In this document: positions 10,466 to 20,384 of the stretch, in pieces | Layout of the letters: the number at the start of each line of letters is the position of its first letter | Position numbering within the stretch: the stretch's first letter is position 1 | Origin: Branchiostoma belcheri | Lineage: Eukaryota; Chordata; Leptocardii; Amphioxiformes; Branchiostomatidae | Direction: 5' to 3' | Assembly (NCBI RefSeq): GCF_001625305.1 | Contig: NW_017804109.1 | Coordinates: 1,361,431 to 1,425,430, forward strand | DNA: 64,000 bases | Notes under the pieces: model-generated | Seen by the model: only the letters and a program-made list of their open reading frames with translations | What the model was told of the DNA's origin: nothing | Databases searched by the model: none | Translations under genes and position numbers: made by a program

Positions 10466-10740
10466 AGTACCGGTAAGTATGTCTTAAAGGACTTTCTTTA
10501 CAAGCAAGAGAAAGCCGAAGATTCTTGATGTGAGGTCGGAGGTCAAGGTCATGCACAGAGGTCAAGGTCGTTCAAAGAAGTACAAGTTTAACGATCTAAA
10601 AGTCTACCGGTAAGTATGTCTGAAAGGACTTTCTTTAGAAGCAAGAGAAAGCCGAAGAATCTTCATTTAAGGTCAGAGGTCAGGGTCATGCACAGAGGTC
10701 AAGGTCAAACAAAGGACAAGTTTAATGATCAGAAAGTCTG
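10466..10740 (+). repeat. Two-unit tandem duplication, about 139 bp
   Basis: The units start at about 10467 and 10606 with ACCGGTAAGTATGTCT and run through AAGCAAGAGAAAGCCGAAG, CATGCACAGAGGTCAAGGTC and AAGTTTAA. Each unit contains a good splice-donor-like CG|GTAAGTATG, but no matching exon is evident. The 132-codon frame over the second unit (10616-11014) shows no family motif. Confidence 0.85.
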
Positions 10741-10877
10741 GGCACACCCAAAAAAAGATCCCACTCAGAATAACCTCCTAATCTGTTTCAGATGGCTTCA
10801 AAATGCTGTGTATGAAAAAAACTGTCTTGTTAGTGAGAACAAATTGGCCCAACTTCAGGCTGGCAGTCGACCAGTCA

Positions 10878-10985
10878 GAACTCACCCGGGGATTTCCCAG
10901 ATAGTAGGGGGCCTTGTCTCAGCCAACTCGAGCCAAGGGATATCCCAGACCATAGGGGGCCTTGGCTCAGCCAAGACTCATACGG
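10878..10985 (+). repeat. Short two-unit duplication, about 50 bp
   Basis: GGGATTTCCCAGATAGTAGG and GGGATATCCCAGACCATAGG begin two units that each continue GGGGCCTTG(T/G)CTCAGCCAA. The second follows the first by about 48 bp. Confidence 0.7.
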
Positions 10986-11124
10986 TCTTGCAGACAAGAT
11001 GGAACTTTACCTAGTAGTACAGTACTTGACCAGTGTGCAGTTTTAAAACTGGTGTGACAGTTACAGTATAGTCTTTTAGCAGTAAGAAAGTAATTTCATT
11101 TAATTAGTCTTTTTAAACTGGATA

Positions 11125-11180
11125 GATTTTTAATCAGCAAACATTTCGGGTGCTGAATCGACACCCTTCATCAGTGAATG
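11125..11180 (-). ncRNA. Hammerhead ribozyme half-site fragment 1
   Basis: On the minus strand 11174-11144 reads CTGATGA, A, GGGTG, a 9-nt loop, CACCC, GAAA. This is the conserved core and a perfect 5-bp stem II of a hammerhead ribozyme. I could not find the remaining UH cleavage site with a complementary stem I, so it is probably a fragment. Such motifs are common in Penelope-like retroelements (established). Confidence 0.45.
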
Positions 11181-11184
11181 TTCA

Positions 11185-11405
11185 TGGGAGCCCGCAAGCC
11201 CTTTTCCATAGAGCGTAATCGGCCGCTTTAATTCTACTTAGAGCATAGACGGACCGCTCTAATATTTTTGCGTAGAGTGTATTCGGCGTTTTAATTCTGT
11301 GTAATGCGTTGTAGCCACTTGGAATTTATCGTAAAGTGTAATCGAGAAGTTTCCGAATTCAACGTAGAGCGTTGTCGGTACCCCCCCCCCTCCTGCAGGC
11401 CCCCC
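11185..11405. mobile_element. CGTAA element, subtype B
   Basis: Begins TGGGAGCCCGCAAGCCC and ends CCTGCAGGCCCCCC. It carries the same series as the 4941 copy: TAGAGCGTAATCGG, TAGAGCATAGACGG, CGTAGAGTGTATTCGG, GTAATGCGTTGTAG and CGTAAAGTGTAATCG. No matching target repeat is visible. It directly follows the hammerhead-like fragment. Confidence 0.75.
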
Positions 11406-11479
11406 TGGATGAGTTGAATCTTCACCAACGTAGTAAGTCTTTTGTTTGGCACATCCAAGTTTTGAAAAGGGTTCGCACA

Positions 11480-11650
11480 TAATCTCCAAGCAATCCCTCT
11501 CGGTGGTAAAAATACAGTATCAAATTGGCCAGGCAGTATCCATTAGCCAGAGAAGGTCCGCGGCACCGACGGGTAGGGATCAGAACAACAAAAAACGGCC
11601 ATATATAAAAATGTAACGATCATTCCCCCACAACCTCTGCTTGGAGAGTA
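11480..11650. mobile_element. Foldback MITE M2
   Basis: Starts TAATCTCCAAGCA and ends TGCTTGGAGAGTA. The internal order (GGCCAGGCAGTATCCATTAG, GGCCATATATAAAAA, ACGATCATTCCCCCACAACC) matches inverted copies at 31148 and 52104. The flanks TTCGCACA and CTCGCACG agree at 6 of 8 positions and look like a decayed target duplication. Confidence 0.75.
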
Positions 11651-11754
11651 CTCGCACGTGCTAAATACATTCGATGGTGACAGCTTGTCGTAGTGAACAG
11701 GCTTTGTCGTGGATTACTGCCAATCTGTCTGAGGAAGTCCCTTTCTCGGGAACC

Positions 11755-11885
11755 AAGCCAGAAACAGCACATGGGGACAGTCGTCGCGTCACCCTGAAAA
11801 TCAGGCCTGCGTTCGGGTTAAATCTTGTGCCAACAGTATATATTTAAGTCCCAGACTTGGCACTGCCTCTAGAACAGTTGTAAAG
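11755..11885 (+). repeat. Direct repeat flanking the minisatellite, left copy
   Basis: A block of about 125 bp including CGTCACCCTGAAAATCAGGC, GTTCGGGTTAAATCTTGTGCC and AGACTTGGCACTGCCTCT recurs at 12315-12440. The copies are about 555 bp apart and bracket the 50-bp minisatellite, which suggests duplication of the whole neighbourhood. Confidence 0.8.
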
Positions 11886-11919
11886 GCATAATGGCAATGC
11901 CAAAATAGCTAGCTGCCGC

Positions 11920-12225
11920 CGGGCCGCGTGCCTGCGAAGCTGGTGTGTTACGCCAAAGGGCGGTTATACCGGCTATACAGATACAGAAGCTGGTGTGTTA
12001 TGCCAAAGGGCGGTTATACCGGCTATACAGATACAGAAGCTGGTGTGTTATGCCGAAGGGCGGTTATACCGGCTATACAGATTACAGAAGCTGGTGTGTT
12101 ATGCCGAAGGGTGGTTATACCGGCTATACAGATACAGAAGCTGGTGTGTTATGCCAAAGGGTGTTTAGACCGGCTATACAGATACAGATGCTGGTGTGTT
12201 GTATGCCAAAGTGGTAGCCATTGAA
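11920..12225 (+). repeat. 50-bp minisatellite, five full units
   Basis: Units start at 11937, 11987, 12037, 12088 and 12138, with a partial sixth at 12188. Each reads AAGCTGGTGTGTTATGCC, AAAGGGCGG, then TTATACCGGCTATACAGATACAG. The array is preceded by CTGCCGCCGGGCCGCGTGCCTGCG, also found beside isolated copies elsewhere. The overlapping 90-98 codon frames are translations of the repeat, not genes. Confidence 0.95.
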
Positions 12226-12264
12226 ATGTATAGTGGGAATTTTAAAACACAAAGAGTAGTGCAG

Positions 12265-12325
12265 TCTCCAGTCCAGGGATTTGAACTGGCTGCCATGAGC
12301 TCACTAACTGCAAGGCTAAAACCAG
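12265..12325 (-). repeat. Possible tRNA-derived (SINE-like) fragment
   Basis: On the minus strand TTAGCCTTGCAGTTAG resembles a polymerase III A box. About 30 nt later AGTTCAAATCC resembles a B box. No body or tail is recognisable, so this is tentative. Confidence 0.25.
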
Positions 12326-12440
12326 CACACAGGGATGTCATCACGTCACCCTGAAAATCAGGCCTACGTTCGGGTTAAATCTTGTGCCAACAGTATGTAT
12401 TTAAGTCTCAGACTTGGCACTGCCTCTATGACAGTTGCCA
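12315..12440 (+). repeat. Direct repeat flanking the minisatellite, right copy
   Basis: Second copy of 11755-11885. Differences include CAGGCCTACG for CAGGCCTGCG and GTATGTATTTAAGTCTC for GTATATATTTAAGTCCC. Confidence 0.8.
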
Positions 12441-12599
12441 AGTCTAGGGCTATTTCTGGTCTATAGGGAAATGTTCTGTACTCATGCCTTGGGCAAATTT
12501 GAAATACCTAGTGGGAATTATGAAACAGGGGCGAATAGTACAAAGACTTTCTTCATCTATTATGGCCAAAATGTAAACATTTTTTAGTTGTAGTCTAGC

Positions 12600-12700
12600 A
12601 ACCAGTAAACTTTTTCTTGTTTTATTCAATTTGCGAATACAAACAACAACAAAAATTAAGAGGGCGAATCGGAGAACCAACTTATTAAATTGGTGTGGCC
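12600..12700. mobile_element. Right-end fragment of MITE M6
   Basis: Ends GGAGAACCAACTTATTAAAT TGGTGTGGCC, the right terminus of the GGCCACACC family. The left part is missing or too diverged. Confidence 0.6.
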
Positions 12701-12779
12701 TAATGTTCCAATGTCAGTGACAAACTGGCTGTCTGGTGGTCTGTCTACCAGTCATCAGACATGGTGCAATACAGAAATC

Positions 12780-13192
12780 ACGAACTTGATCTTGATCTTG
12801 CCACCAAATATCCTCTCAGCTCTGTCAAATGTCGGTGAGAAATGAGCTGTCTAGAACATGATGTCTGTGTGGTCAAGACTTTGACGAACTTGATCATGAT
12901 TTATAAGAGTTGCCAGGATCATTCTGTCCCATGAAATGTTATGTTATCTCTGTCTAAATGTCAGCAAAAAGTCAACTATGTGGTACATGTAGTTTGTGAG
13001 GTCAAGACTGTGGTGAACTTGACCGTGATTGCCAGAATCATTCTTTCCCATCAAATATCCTCCTGTTACAAAATTATCTCTCTTATTGTGGCTCTGTCCA
13101 AATGTCAGCAACAAATCAAGTCTGTCTGGTACATGTGATCTGTGTGGTCAAGTCTGGAGCGAACATGACCATGACTTCATTCTTTCCTATCA
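12780..13192. repeat. Degenerate tandem array, about 3 units of 120-150 bp
   Basis: Each unit carries AAATGTC(A/G)GCAA, TGGTACATGT or GATGTCTGTGTGGTCAAGACT, then GAACTTGACC(G)TGATT and TTCTTTCCCATCAAAT. They begin near 12830, 12955 and 13095. An M1 MITE has inserted at the end of the last unit. Confidence 0.65.
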
Positions 13193-13430
13193 AATGGTAG
13201 CCTCTACCAGGCTTCAGAAGCAGCTGGAAAGAGTAGAAAATGGCCAAATAGACAGATAACATACCAGGGGAGTCTGTCTGGTAATGAGTTACAGTTTGTC
13301 GCTTCAGAGCAGCAGAGCAGCAACTGTACTCCATTTCAGCAGACCAACTCCCCTTACACGTTATCTGTCTACTTGGCCGCTTTCTACTCTTTTCTAGCCA
13401 CTTCCTAAAGAGTAGAGGCTAATCAAATGG
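13189..13430. mobile_element. Foldback MITE M1 with perfect 9-bp target duplication
   Basis: The element is 13198-13421 (TAGCCTCTACCAGGCTTC...AGTAGAGGCTA). It is bracketed by ATCAAATGG at 13189-13197 and 13422-13430. Its arms pair over about 70-80 bp with some mismatches. This is the second independent M1 copy showing a clean 9-bp duplication, which fixes the element boundaries as TAG and CTA. Confidence 0.88.
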
Positions 13431-13960
13431 CCTTTTAGCCTTTCCAGTGACATAGACCCAGTCTGGTCCCCTGTCTCTGGATCTGTCTGTAGTGGTGACA
13501 AGTTGTCAGAACTTGACAATCGGCACATTGTCAAGATACAGACATACCAAGACATACAGACATACCAAGTTCTAGCAAACATATGCTCCAGGCAGTCCTG
13601 TTTTGTCTGTTGGGAACATACCTCCAAAGGCATCAGAATTTTCCCTTGTGAAATAACCCATAGCTAGGCAAGCAGTCAGGCTGTCTTACCTGCTGCAGTT
13701 TGAAATCTGCCCACTAGGTGGCGACTATAAGAGTAGTATAAACACTCCTTTGATATGCAATTCTGTTCACAGCAAGTCCAAGAAATTCTTACATTACATG
13801 ACCGACCATTGAAAAGTAAAGAAAAGGGTCCACTACCATTTCTTTTCATGGGCACAGTCATAGCCAGAGTGAAAATGTCGTATTAAAGGGAAAAAAAGTC
13901 AAGAAGAGTGATGACAGGAAAACTTGAAACTGTCATGCATGTACAGAAATTTGTTTCAGG
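13431..13960. other. Single-copy non-coding stretch
   Basis: No gene, tandem or inverted repeat seen beyond a short ACATACCAAG duplication at about 13543-13570. Confidence 0.5.
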
Positions 13961-13969
13961 CTGTTTCTT

Positions 13970-14241
13970 AGTTAGATAGCTACTAAATTAGATTAGGTTA
14001 TGCAACCTCTTTCCAATATGATACAGCTTTACACTAAGTGGCTGTAAAAGTTTATAGGTTGAAGACTATGGGACAGTTTCCTTCCTTTGGCTCATGTTGC
14101 AATGCTGGCCTTGTCTGACCATGGCCTAAGGTTAAGGTTAGGCAGTGACTTTCTTCCTTAATCTGTTTTGCTAGTCATTTTGGCCACACCGACTTAATTT
14201 ATGGATGACATCTGCACGTGCATTGATTTTTGCCTGTTCTC

Positions 14242-14277
<36 letters not shown>

Positions 14278-15480
14278 GCTCTGGCCTGACTCTAGGCTTG
14301 GGTAGTCCATTATGGTAGTTACGGCAATACGGAGCCGGTGGTAACTCTGGAGGATTCCGGGTGGCACAAAGGCTGCAGAAGTTCCACAACTCATGATCAA
14401 GAATACTGTACATACGTACAATGCCGATTCATAAAAATCCCCAAAAGACCAGCAATGTTGTACGTCGCTATGTACTGCCGCAAATTCACTATTCCAGCTT
14501 TGTATTTCTGTGGTTTAGTAGCATTTTATTTTTGGCCAGAATTTTTTTTTTTCGCCTGCACGCACTAGTTTGGGTGTCTTCAGAGGATGTCATCCGTATT
14601 ATATTAAATTAAGTCGGTATGGCCTTAGTCATTGATTGGTTGATTTATTCACTAAAATTCCTTTGCTTAATATGGCACAGGTTTATATTTGATAGCTTCA
14701 GGGTCAAGTTTATACGAATGTTTCCTTTGTGTGTATCAAGTTTCTACCCTGGTCTTAGGTTAAGGTGGGGGCACAATTTTCTTAATCTGTTTTCAAGTGG
14801 TTCATTGAGTTGTTTTATTGACTGACTTCATTAAACATATTTAACTTAATAGGCCACAGCTTTACATTTCAGTTGCTCCAGGGTAAAGATTATTGGAATG
14901 CTTCCTTTTTAGAGTTCAAATTTCTTGTGTGACCATGGCCTTTAAGGTTAAGTTGGGGTTGCTGCTTCCTTGAAGTCTGTTTTGCAGTGGTTCGTTTTTT
15001 TATTGACCTTTTCATTAAATGCCTTGACTAAAACCAGCCTTATTCTAAATGCCTCCAGGTCAGGGTTAAGGAATGTTTCCTTTCTTCAAGTTCAGGTTTA
15101 TTGAGATTCTTGCATTGAACCCTTGCCTTGAGTTAAGTTGAGGTTGCCGCTTCCTTGAAGTCTGCTTTGCAGTGGTTCGTTCTTTGATTTACCTTTTCAT
15201 TAAATGTCTTGACTTAAACCAGCCTTATTCTGAATGCCTCCAGGGTCAGGGTTAAGGAATGTTTCCTTTCTTCAAGTTCAGGTTTATTAAGATTCTTGAG
15301 TTTCTGGTCTGACCCTGGGCATTGGGTTAGAAGGGGTCACAATTTTTTAAAGTCAATGTGGTTCATTCTTTGATTTACTTCTTCATTAAATGTTTAAGAC
15401 TTGGATTAATAGGCCACACCTTTGAACCTAAGTCTGGCGGGGCAAGATGATAAGAATGTTTCCTTTCTTTTAACTCCTTT
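13970..15480. repeat. Tandem array of about six units of 180-190 bp, interrupted by a MITE
   Basis: Units share TTTCCTTTCTTCAAGTTCAGG or variants, a GACC(A/C)TGG block, GGTTAAG(T/G)TGGGG, and TTTGCAGTGGTTCGTTCTTTG followed by TTCATTAAATG. Units recur at about 14640, 14810, 15000, 15185 and 15365, plus one at 13975-14180. An M6-type element (14182-14624) separates the first from the rest. Confidence 0.8.
14182..14624. mobile_element. MITE M6 variant inserted in a tandem array
   Basis: Left end GGCCACACCGACTTAATTTA and right end complementary (AAATTAAGTCGGTATGGCC), followed inside by GGATGACATC and its complement. It is about 443 bp. A (GA)n run of about 30 bp lies at 14246-14275. TAGTCATT occurs just outside both ends, though not directly abutting on the left. 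Confidence 0.75.
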
Positions 15481-16490
15481 TAACATCTAAATTCCATTAC
15501 TTAATTAAGCAATCAATCAATCAATTAATTAATTCTTTATCCCCTGTATCTGATTTCATGATCGACAGCCAATTTGGGTAATTTCATCAAACATATAATT
15601 TTCAAAATTTTTGAGGTCATATTCAAATTAGAATTGAATCATTTATCATCAATCATGTGAAATAAAAGCACACTGTAGCCCGTAATCACTCTTTCTGTGT
15701 TGTGCTTGTGTACCTCTGTTCACACACGTGTCAGATGATACAGATCACCTGTTACATTTGAATGCAACAATTAGTAGAAGTGTTACAATTGTGTGGCAGA
15801 AATCAAATGTGATTAAGTACATGTGAGGGAAAGAATGCTTCAGCAGACCTTTAGTCTGAGACAGAATCGCTACACTGTTGACAACAATGTAGCCATTTTG
15901 TCTTTGTTGACACTAGATGTCATGTAAACTTCTTGTACAAATCATTGACAAAGTCGGTGCTTCCAAAAGCAGTATGTGATTCTCTGCATATGAAAGTTAG
16001 GAAATATAAAACAAGTTTTGTTAAAACATTTTCTGCCTTGACAGGTGTCTCTCCTCTTGCCTTAATGCCACTGTTTTGAGTTTTAATTAGTGCTGCAGGA
16101 AGGCCACATGTTTCTCCATGGTGAAATATAATCTCACCGTCAGAGTCACACCAACCATGCCAAGGTTAGGCCACAACCAGACTTGGAGACATTTCAAAAC
16201 AAGGGTCAAGAATTTCTAGTAGTTTGATGGCCTACTGGTTGGCCTACGATAAAATTGATAAAACTTCGATAAAATATTTGATTAACTTTTTTCTTTCTGT
16301 GATACTTTGCTGTTAGACTTGACTTATGATTTTTTTGTTATGACTAGGAGAGATCTCCTTCTGAAATAGGTAATGTCAAACTGAAGGGACTAGATGTCAC
16401 ATAAAATTAAGATTTTTGTTCCCGCCATCTTTCAACACAACAGTCCCCATTAGAAAATATTTGAGTGAAACACTAACCCTCATCATCACA
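15481..16490. other. Non-coding stretch, nothing recognised
   Basis: AT-rich single-copy sequence with short (AATC)n/(AATT)n runs at about 15505-15535. It may include 3' flanking DNA of the minus-strand exon candidate that ends at 16548. Confidence 0.5.
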
Positions 16491-16497
16491 AATTAAT

Positions 16498-16503
16498 TTT
16501 ATT
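16498..16503 (-). terminator. Polyadenylation signal AATAAA
   Basis: TTTATT on the plus strand is AATAAA on the minus strand, 45 nt downstream of the stop codon of the exon candidate at 16548-16754. Spacing and strand fit a short 3' UTR. Confidence 0.4.
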
Positions 16504-16547
16504 AAACAAACAGGTCTCTTTCGTCAAGGAAATTTCCCCTGAGCCTA

Positions 16548-16754
16548 TCACAGCTGACATTTCAGTGGTCTTTTGTTGGTTTTGTTGAGACTAAGTTTGT
16601 CCAAGACAAGCCGAAATCTGTCCAAGATGTTGCGTTTCTGTCTGGAAGATTTCCTACTTTCTTGTAGTAATTCCTCTTGGCAGTCTTTTATATGTTTTGC
16701 AATGTCCTTGTAATGGATTGCTGGGGTGTTCTGAGGTTTGGGGTTGCTACACAA
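16548..16754 (-). CDS. Candidate 3'-terminal coding exon of an unknown gene
   Basis: The minus-strand frame runs from 16754 (just after an AG at 16755-16756) to TGA at 16548-16550. It encodes 68 residues ending NKTNKRPLKCQL. The composition looks protein-like: a helical, charged segment with IAKHIKDCQEELLQ and RNILDRFRLVLDKLSL, and no low complexity. AATAAA follows 45 nt later. There is no start codon, so this would be a last exon. The acceptor has a weak pyrimidine tract. I do not recognise the family. Confidence 0.4.
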   Translation of the reverse strand: MCSNPKPQNTPAIHYKDIAKHIKDCQEELLQESRKSSRQKRNILDRFRLVLDKLSLNKTNKRPLKCQL

Positions 16755-16937
16755 CTAGGGCTTTGCTGGCTTGATTTTATGGACCCAAAATAAACAAATA
16801 CTATACTAGATAAATAAATAAACAAATAAATAGATGAATATATCATAAATCATGTAGCTCATACTAGCATGAAAGTTAATCTGAGTTGGTAAAACACATA
16901 ATGGAAATTAAACTGTTCTCCAACTCAAAAAACACAA

Positions 16938-17033
16938 AAATAACTCACCAAAATTTCCAAGTGTCCACTTGGCACTTGGGTCATAAAGCTGGTGAAGACT
17001 GAGTGATTCAGTCGAAAATTTGGTGAGTTACAA
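16938..17033. repeat. Short inverted repeat element
   Basis: TAACTCACCAAAATTT at the left is matched by AAATTTGGTGAGTTA at the right, enclosing about 65 bp. It is possibly a tiny foldback element. A neighbouring block, GGAAATTAAACTGTTCTCCA, recurs at about 17884. Confidence 0.6.
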
Positions 17034-17495
17034 TTTATTTTCATGTTATGAGGAGTCACTTCATCTTGGTGTACCACCAATACATTTCTAGAACCAGCCT
17101 ACAATGCAAAACAAGCAACCCTTTTCCATCAGTGACATTGCATTTTTGCTTCACAGATATCAGTATGCTACATTTAAACAATGACCGGAAAATCGACTTT
17201 GAAAATCCAGTTTTAATGCCTTGAAATTGCTTTGGGTTCCTTCAAAGACTGACACAGGAGGGACACTTAAGGACCAGGGAGGTCAAGGAGTCTCCCCAAG
17301 ACTTCTCCTCCCCCTTAAGGAGGCGGCCCAGTCCCAAGGTCAGGTTCTAAAGGGGGCGGCGGAGTCCCAAGGTCAGGTTCGGGCGTGTGTGTTTGGTTAA
17401 CCCGAGCTTGAGAGACAGATTAGCTGGATGACTGAGTGGGTTGGGCCTGCTCTCTGCTCATAACAGTTCTGTTTCTTCTAAGCCTTTCCCCACTA

Positions 17496-17695
17496 CATGC
17501 CCTTTTCTGTAAAGTATAATCAGCTGTTTGAATTCTATGTAGCGTAGAGCATAGATGGACTGCTCTAATTTAATGTAGAGCATAATATATTGGTGCATTT
17601 TGCGTAGAGCGCAATTTGCCGTTTTGATTCTACGTAATGCATCATATTAAAGAGTAATGGAGAGGCTTCCTAAATTCAGCGTAATAAATGATAAA
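17496..17695. mobile_element. CGTAA element, subtype B, decayed
   Basis: Same motif order as other subtype B copies (TAAAGTATAATCAG, TAGAGCATAGATGG, TAGAGCGCAATTTG, GTAATGCATCAT). The outer GGGGGCC ends are lost and many CpG positions have changed to TpG or CpA, so it looks older than the 4941 and 32911 copies. Confidence 0.65.
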
Positions 17696-17699
17696 TGCT

Positions 17700-18180
17700 C
17701 ATGGTTTCTTCTTGGCCTTTCCTCACTACGTGAAGCATCCTGGACTGAATTAGGCCACACTAAGCTGATTTAGTGACATCAACGCTGAATACTGAAGTTT
17801 GACACGTGAAGCTAAGCTGATTTGGTGTGAGACATCAACACTACGTTTTGACACTTTGGAAACATAGCATGAGATAAATGTAATGGAAATTAAACTGTTC
17901 TCCATCTCAAAATGTGCCAAAAAAAGTGCATTAAAACAATCAGTTTGCAGGGGACAAGCCATGCCGGGCCAAATTTGTCTAATTCTGTTAAAAAGCTCAT
18001 GGATGCAGAGCTATGCATGTTTTACTGGATCTTCTCACTCCTCCACACTTCACATAAAAATCTTACATCAAAGACCTCAGGACTGAGCCGTCGCCATGGC
18101 AACTGAGATTCCCGAGGGCACGAGAGGAGACTCAAAGGTCACCTGCCGGTTTCGCCACAGCTGACCCACAGATGTGGCGA
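17700..18180. other. Non-coding stretch with small local duplications
   Basis: Contains AAGCTGATTTAGTG and AAGCTGATTTGGTG about 50 bp apart. A GGCCACACT at 17753 resembles an M6 left end. No exon seen. Confidence 0.4.
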
Positions 18181-18181
18181 A

Positions 18182-18530
18182 TTCCAATGTCAAGTGCAAG
18201 TCAAGTGCCGACCCTGCTGGTAGGGTTCCTGTAGTTTAACTGCCACGAAAACTGTACTTCATAGAATTAAATCACCTGCACCCAATAGTTCAGGTCCCAC
18301 GCACTAAAAGTAATATAGCAAATGGATCATCAATTCCAATGTCAAGTGCGAGTCAAGTGCCGACCCTGCTGGTAGGGTTCCTGTAGTTTAACTGTCACAA
18401 GGTCACAGAAACTGTACTTCATGGAATTAAATCACCTGTGCCCAATAGGTCAAGTCCCCCACACTAAAAGTAATGCAATTATAGTGAATGGATCATAAAT
18501 TCCATTGTCAAATATAACATTTCAAATGAT
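18182..18530 (+). repeat. Tandem duplication, two units plus a partial
   Basis: Units start at about 18182 and 18331 with ATTCCAATGTCAAGTGC and continue GCCGACCCTGCTGGTAGGG, TTCCTGTAGTTTAACTG and AGAATTAAATCACCTG. A third partial start is at about 18498. The assembly gap at 18583 falls shortly after, so the array may be longer in reality. Confidence 0.85.
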
Positions 18531-18582
18531 ATCCTGGCAAATATAGACTAAAATTGGAGGTGAGCTATATATTTGCTGTTTA

Positions 18583-18602
18583 NNNNNNNNNNNNNNNNNN
18601 NN
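18583..18602. other. Assembly gap (20 N)
   Basis: Twenty undetermined bases. The round size suggests a placeholder and not a measured length. Frames that cross it are meaningless. Confidence 0.98.
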
Positions 18603-19029
18603 AAATACTTTTTTCAGTGCTTTGCAATATTGCAGAAGAGTCAAAATTTTGTTCTGCAATCTGGAAATACTTTCTGCAAATACACAAGCCTCCATAATAC
18701 AATCTTGCAGGTTTATAAGCATGAACTATTGATTGATATGCAAATTAGTGAATACAAATTTTTGGAAGTCCAAAAAGAAACAAAAGATAGACAAGTCAAG
18801 ACAAGGTTGATGTAAATTAGTGAAGAAGCTCCTGTTGTTTCAGAACAGGAGCTTAAGTGTTAGTCTGTCCTTGGGGCCAAGAGTGCCAAATTCCAAGTGC
18901 CAATTTTTCCGGCTGCAAAATTGCAGATTGTATAAATTTGTCTTCTGCAATCTTGAAAATCTATCTGCAGATTGCAGACTGCAGACAGGTATTTCGAACA
19001 CTGTATATATATATTGGTGTTGGTCTGAC

Positions 19030-20380
19030 TAAAGTATTAAACTTCATACATAGTACTGTTAAATTTACCAAATGAATACAGATGAGCTTTCATGCTATTA
19101 TATAGTCAGTAAACAGTTTAAGAGTGTCTAATATATTACATCAGGATCTCCAAACCTGAGTTATGTGGTAAATTCCAATGTGAAGTGTAAGGTTATGTCT
19201 CACATACTGATAAGTGCCTCCAGTAAAGATTGAGTAAACAGTAGAACATTAAGATGACCCCCTCCCCTACGTAGGGATGCCTGGAAGTCACCAGTTAAGT
19301 TCAGTTCAGTTCAGTTCATCCTTCAGGTGACACCATGTACTGTCTCCACAAGTTCCTGCAAACATGACCCTTAACAGCAATGCAGGTAGGAAATTTGATG
19401 CAGGTGTGTGTGAGGGGGGGGGCAGATAAATGCCTACAAATAGTGTCTCCGCCTTGCACTGAAAATTTTTTTTTTTTAAATATTCAAGCCCAGGTTTCCT
19501 GAAGCACTCCAGAAATGTGACCTGCAAAGCCAATGCAGATGGAAAGTTCAGGAAAATATGCCTTCCTTTGATCTCTTATAGTCTTAAGGTTATACCTTTA
19601 AACCTGTAGCCTTTACCTTAAGGGCTCTGAAATGTGACCTGTAAAGGAGGAACAGGTGGCGAGAAATGTCTTCTCCTGATCCTCAGTCTCCTAAACCTTC
19701 TCACCTGTGAAAACCTTTACCTGTGAACATGTCATTTGCTTAATCTCTGCCTTCCCCCTACCTATTTGTATGGTGACATCTATATAAAATTTGTGCAATT
19801 TTCTGCATGATTCTGATGTTTTATACGACGAGGTGCACCTTAGATTTTTGCTGGTGTACCCAAATTTTGTATGGTTGGAGCTTCCATCACCAGCTAAGTT
19901 TCCTCTATCCTTTTCTGTCCTCAGTCCTCTGTGTACTTATTTTTGAATAACTTAATTATGAAGAACTTTTTAAAAGTATATTTCTTATTTCATATCTCTC
20001 TACTAACAATGTACATAGTTTTCCAACTGGCCACCCTCAACTTTTAAAAACACATTAGTCACTGGTAATGCAAGCATCAGCCTACACTTATAGTACTACA
20101 CAACCAAGCAGTAAAGAACTTTATACAACTGTTATACCCCATTACTGTTACAGGCTCAGACAATGGTACAATTATGCCTCCCCCTCCCACCTTCGCTTGT
20201 TACCCTGTCTAGACTGGACGTTACGTTCTATTCCGGCCTCCTCTCTTCTTGCGGTTTTCCTGTTTTTTGTCCTTTATCTTCAAGGCCCCAGAACTGGTAC
20301 GAAAACACTTTGATTTGTGTTCCTCTATTTGTTCAGCTGGGCAAGGAATAACTAACTAACGATCATAATTGTTCCATCAG
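19030..20380. other. Non-coding stretch with weak repeats
   Basis: Short GTTCA repeats at about 19299-19318 and a degenerate duplication around AATGTGACCTG(C/T)AAAG (about 19514 and 19630). There is no credible exon. Confidence 0.4.
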
Positions 20381-20384
20381 GAAG

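Noticed and set aside
10466..10740. Exon ending at the GTAAGTATG donors
   Set aside because: The donor lies at the start of each tandem unit and is duplicated with it. No open frame with an acceptor precedes it.
11928..12224. 98- and 90-codon frames with regular peptide repeats
   Set aside because: Direct translation of the 50-bp minisatellite. The unit is not a multiple of three, so each repeat changes frame.
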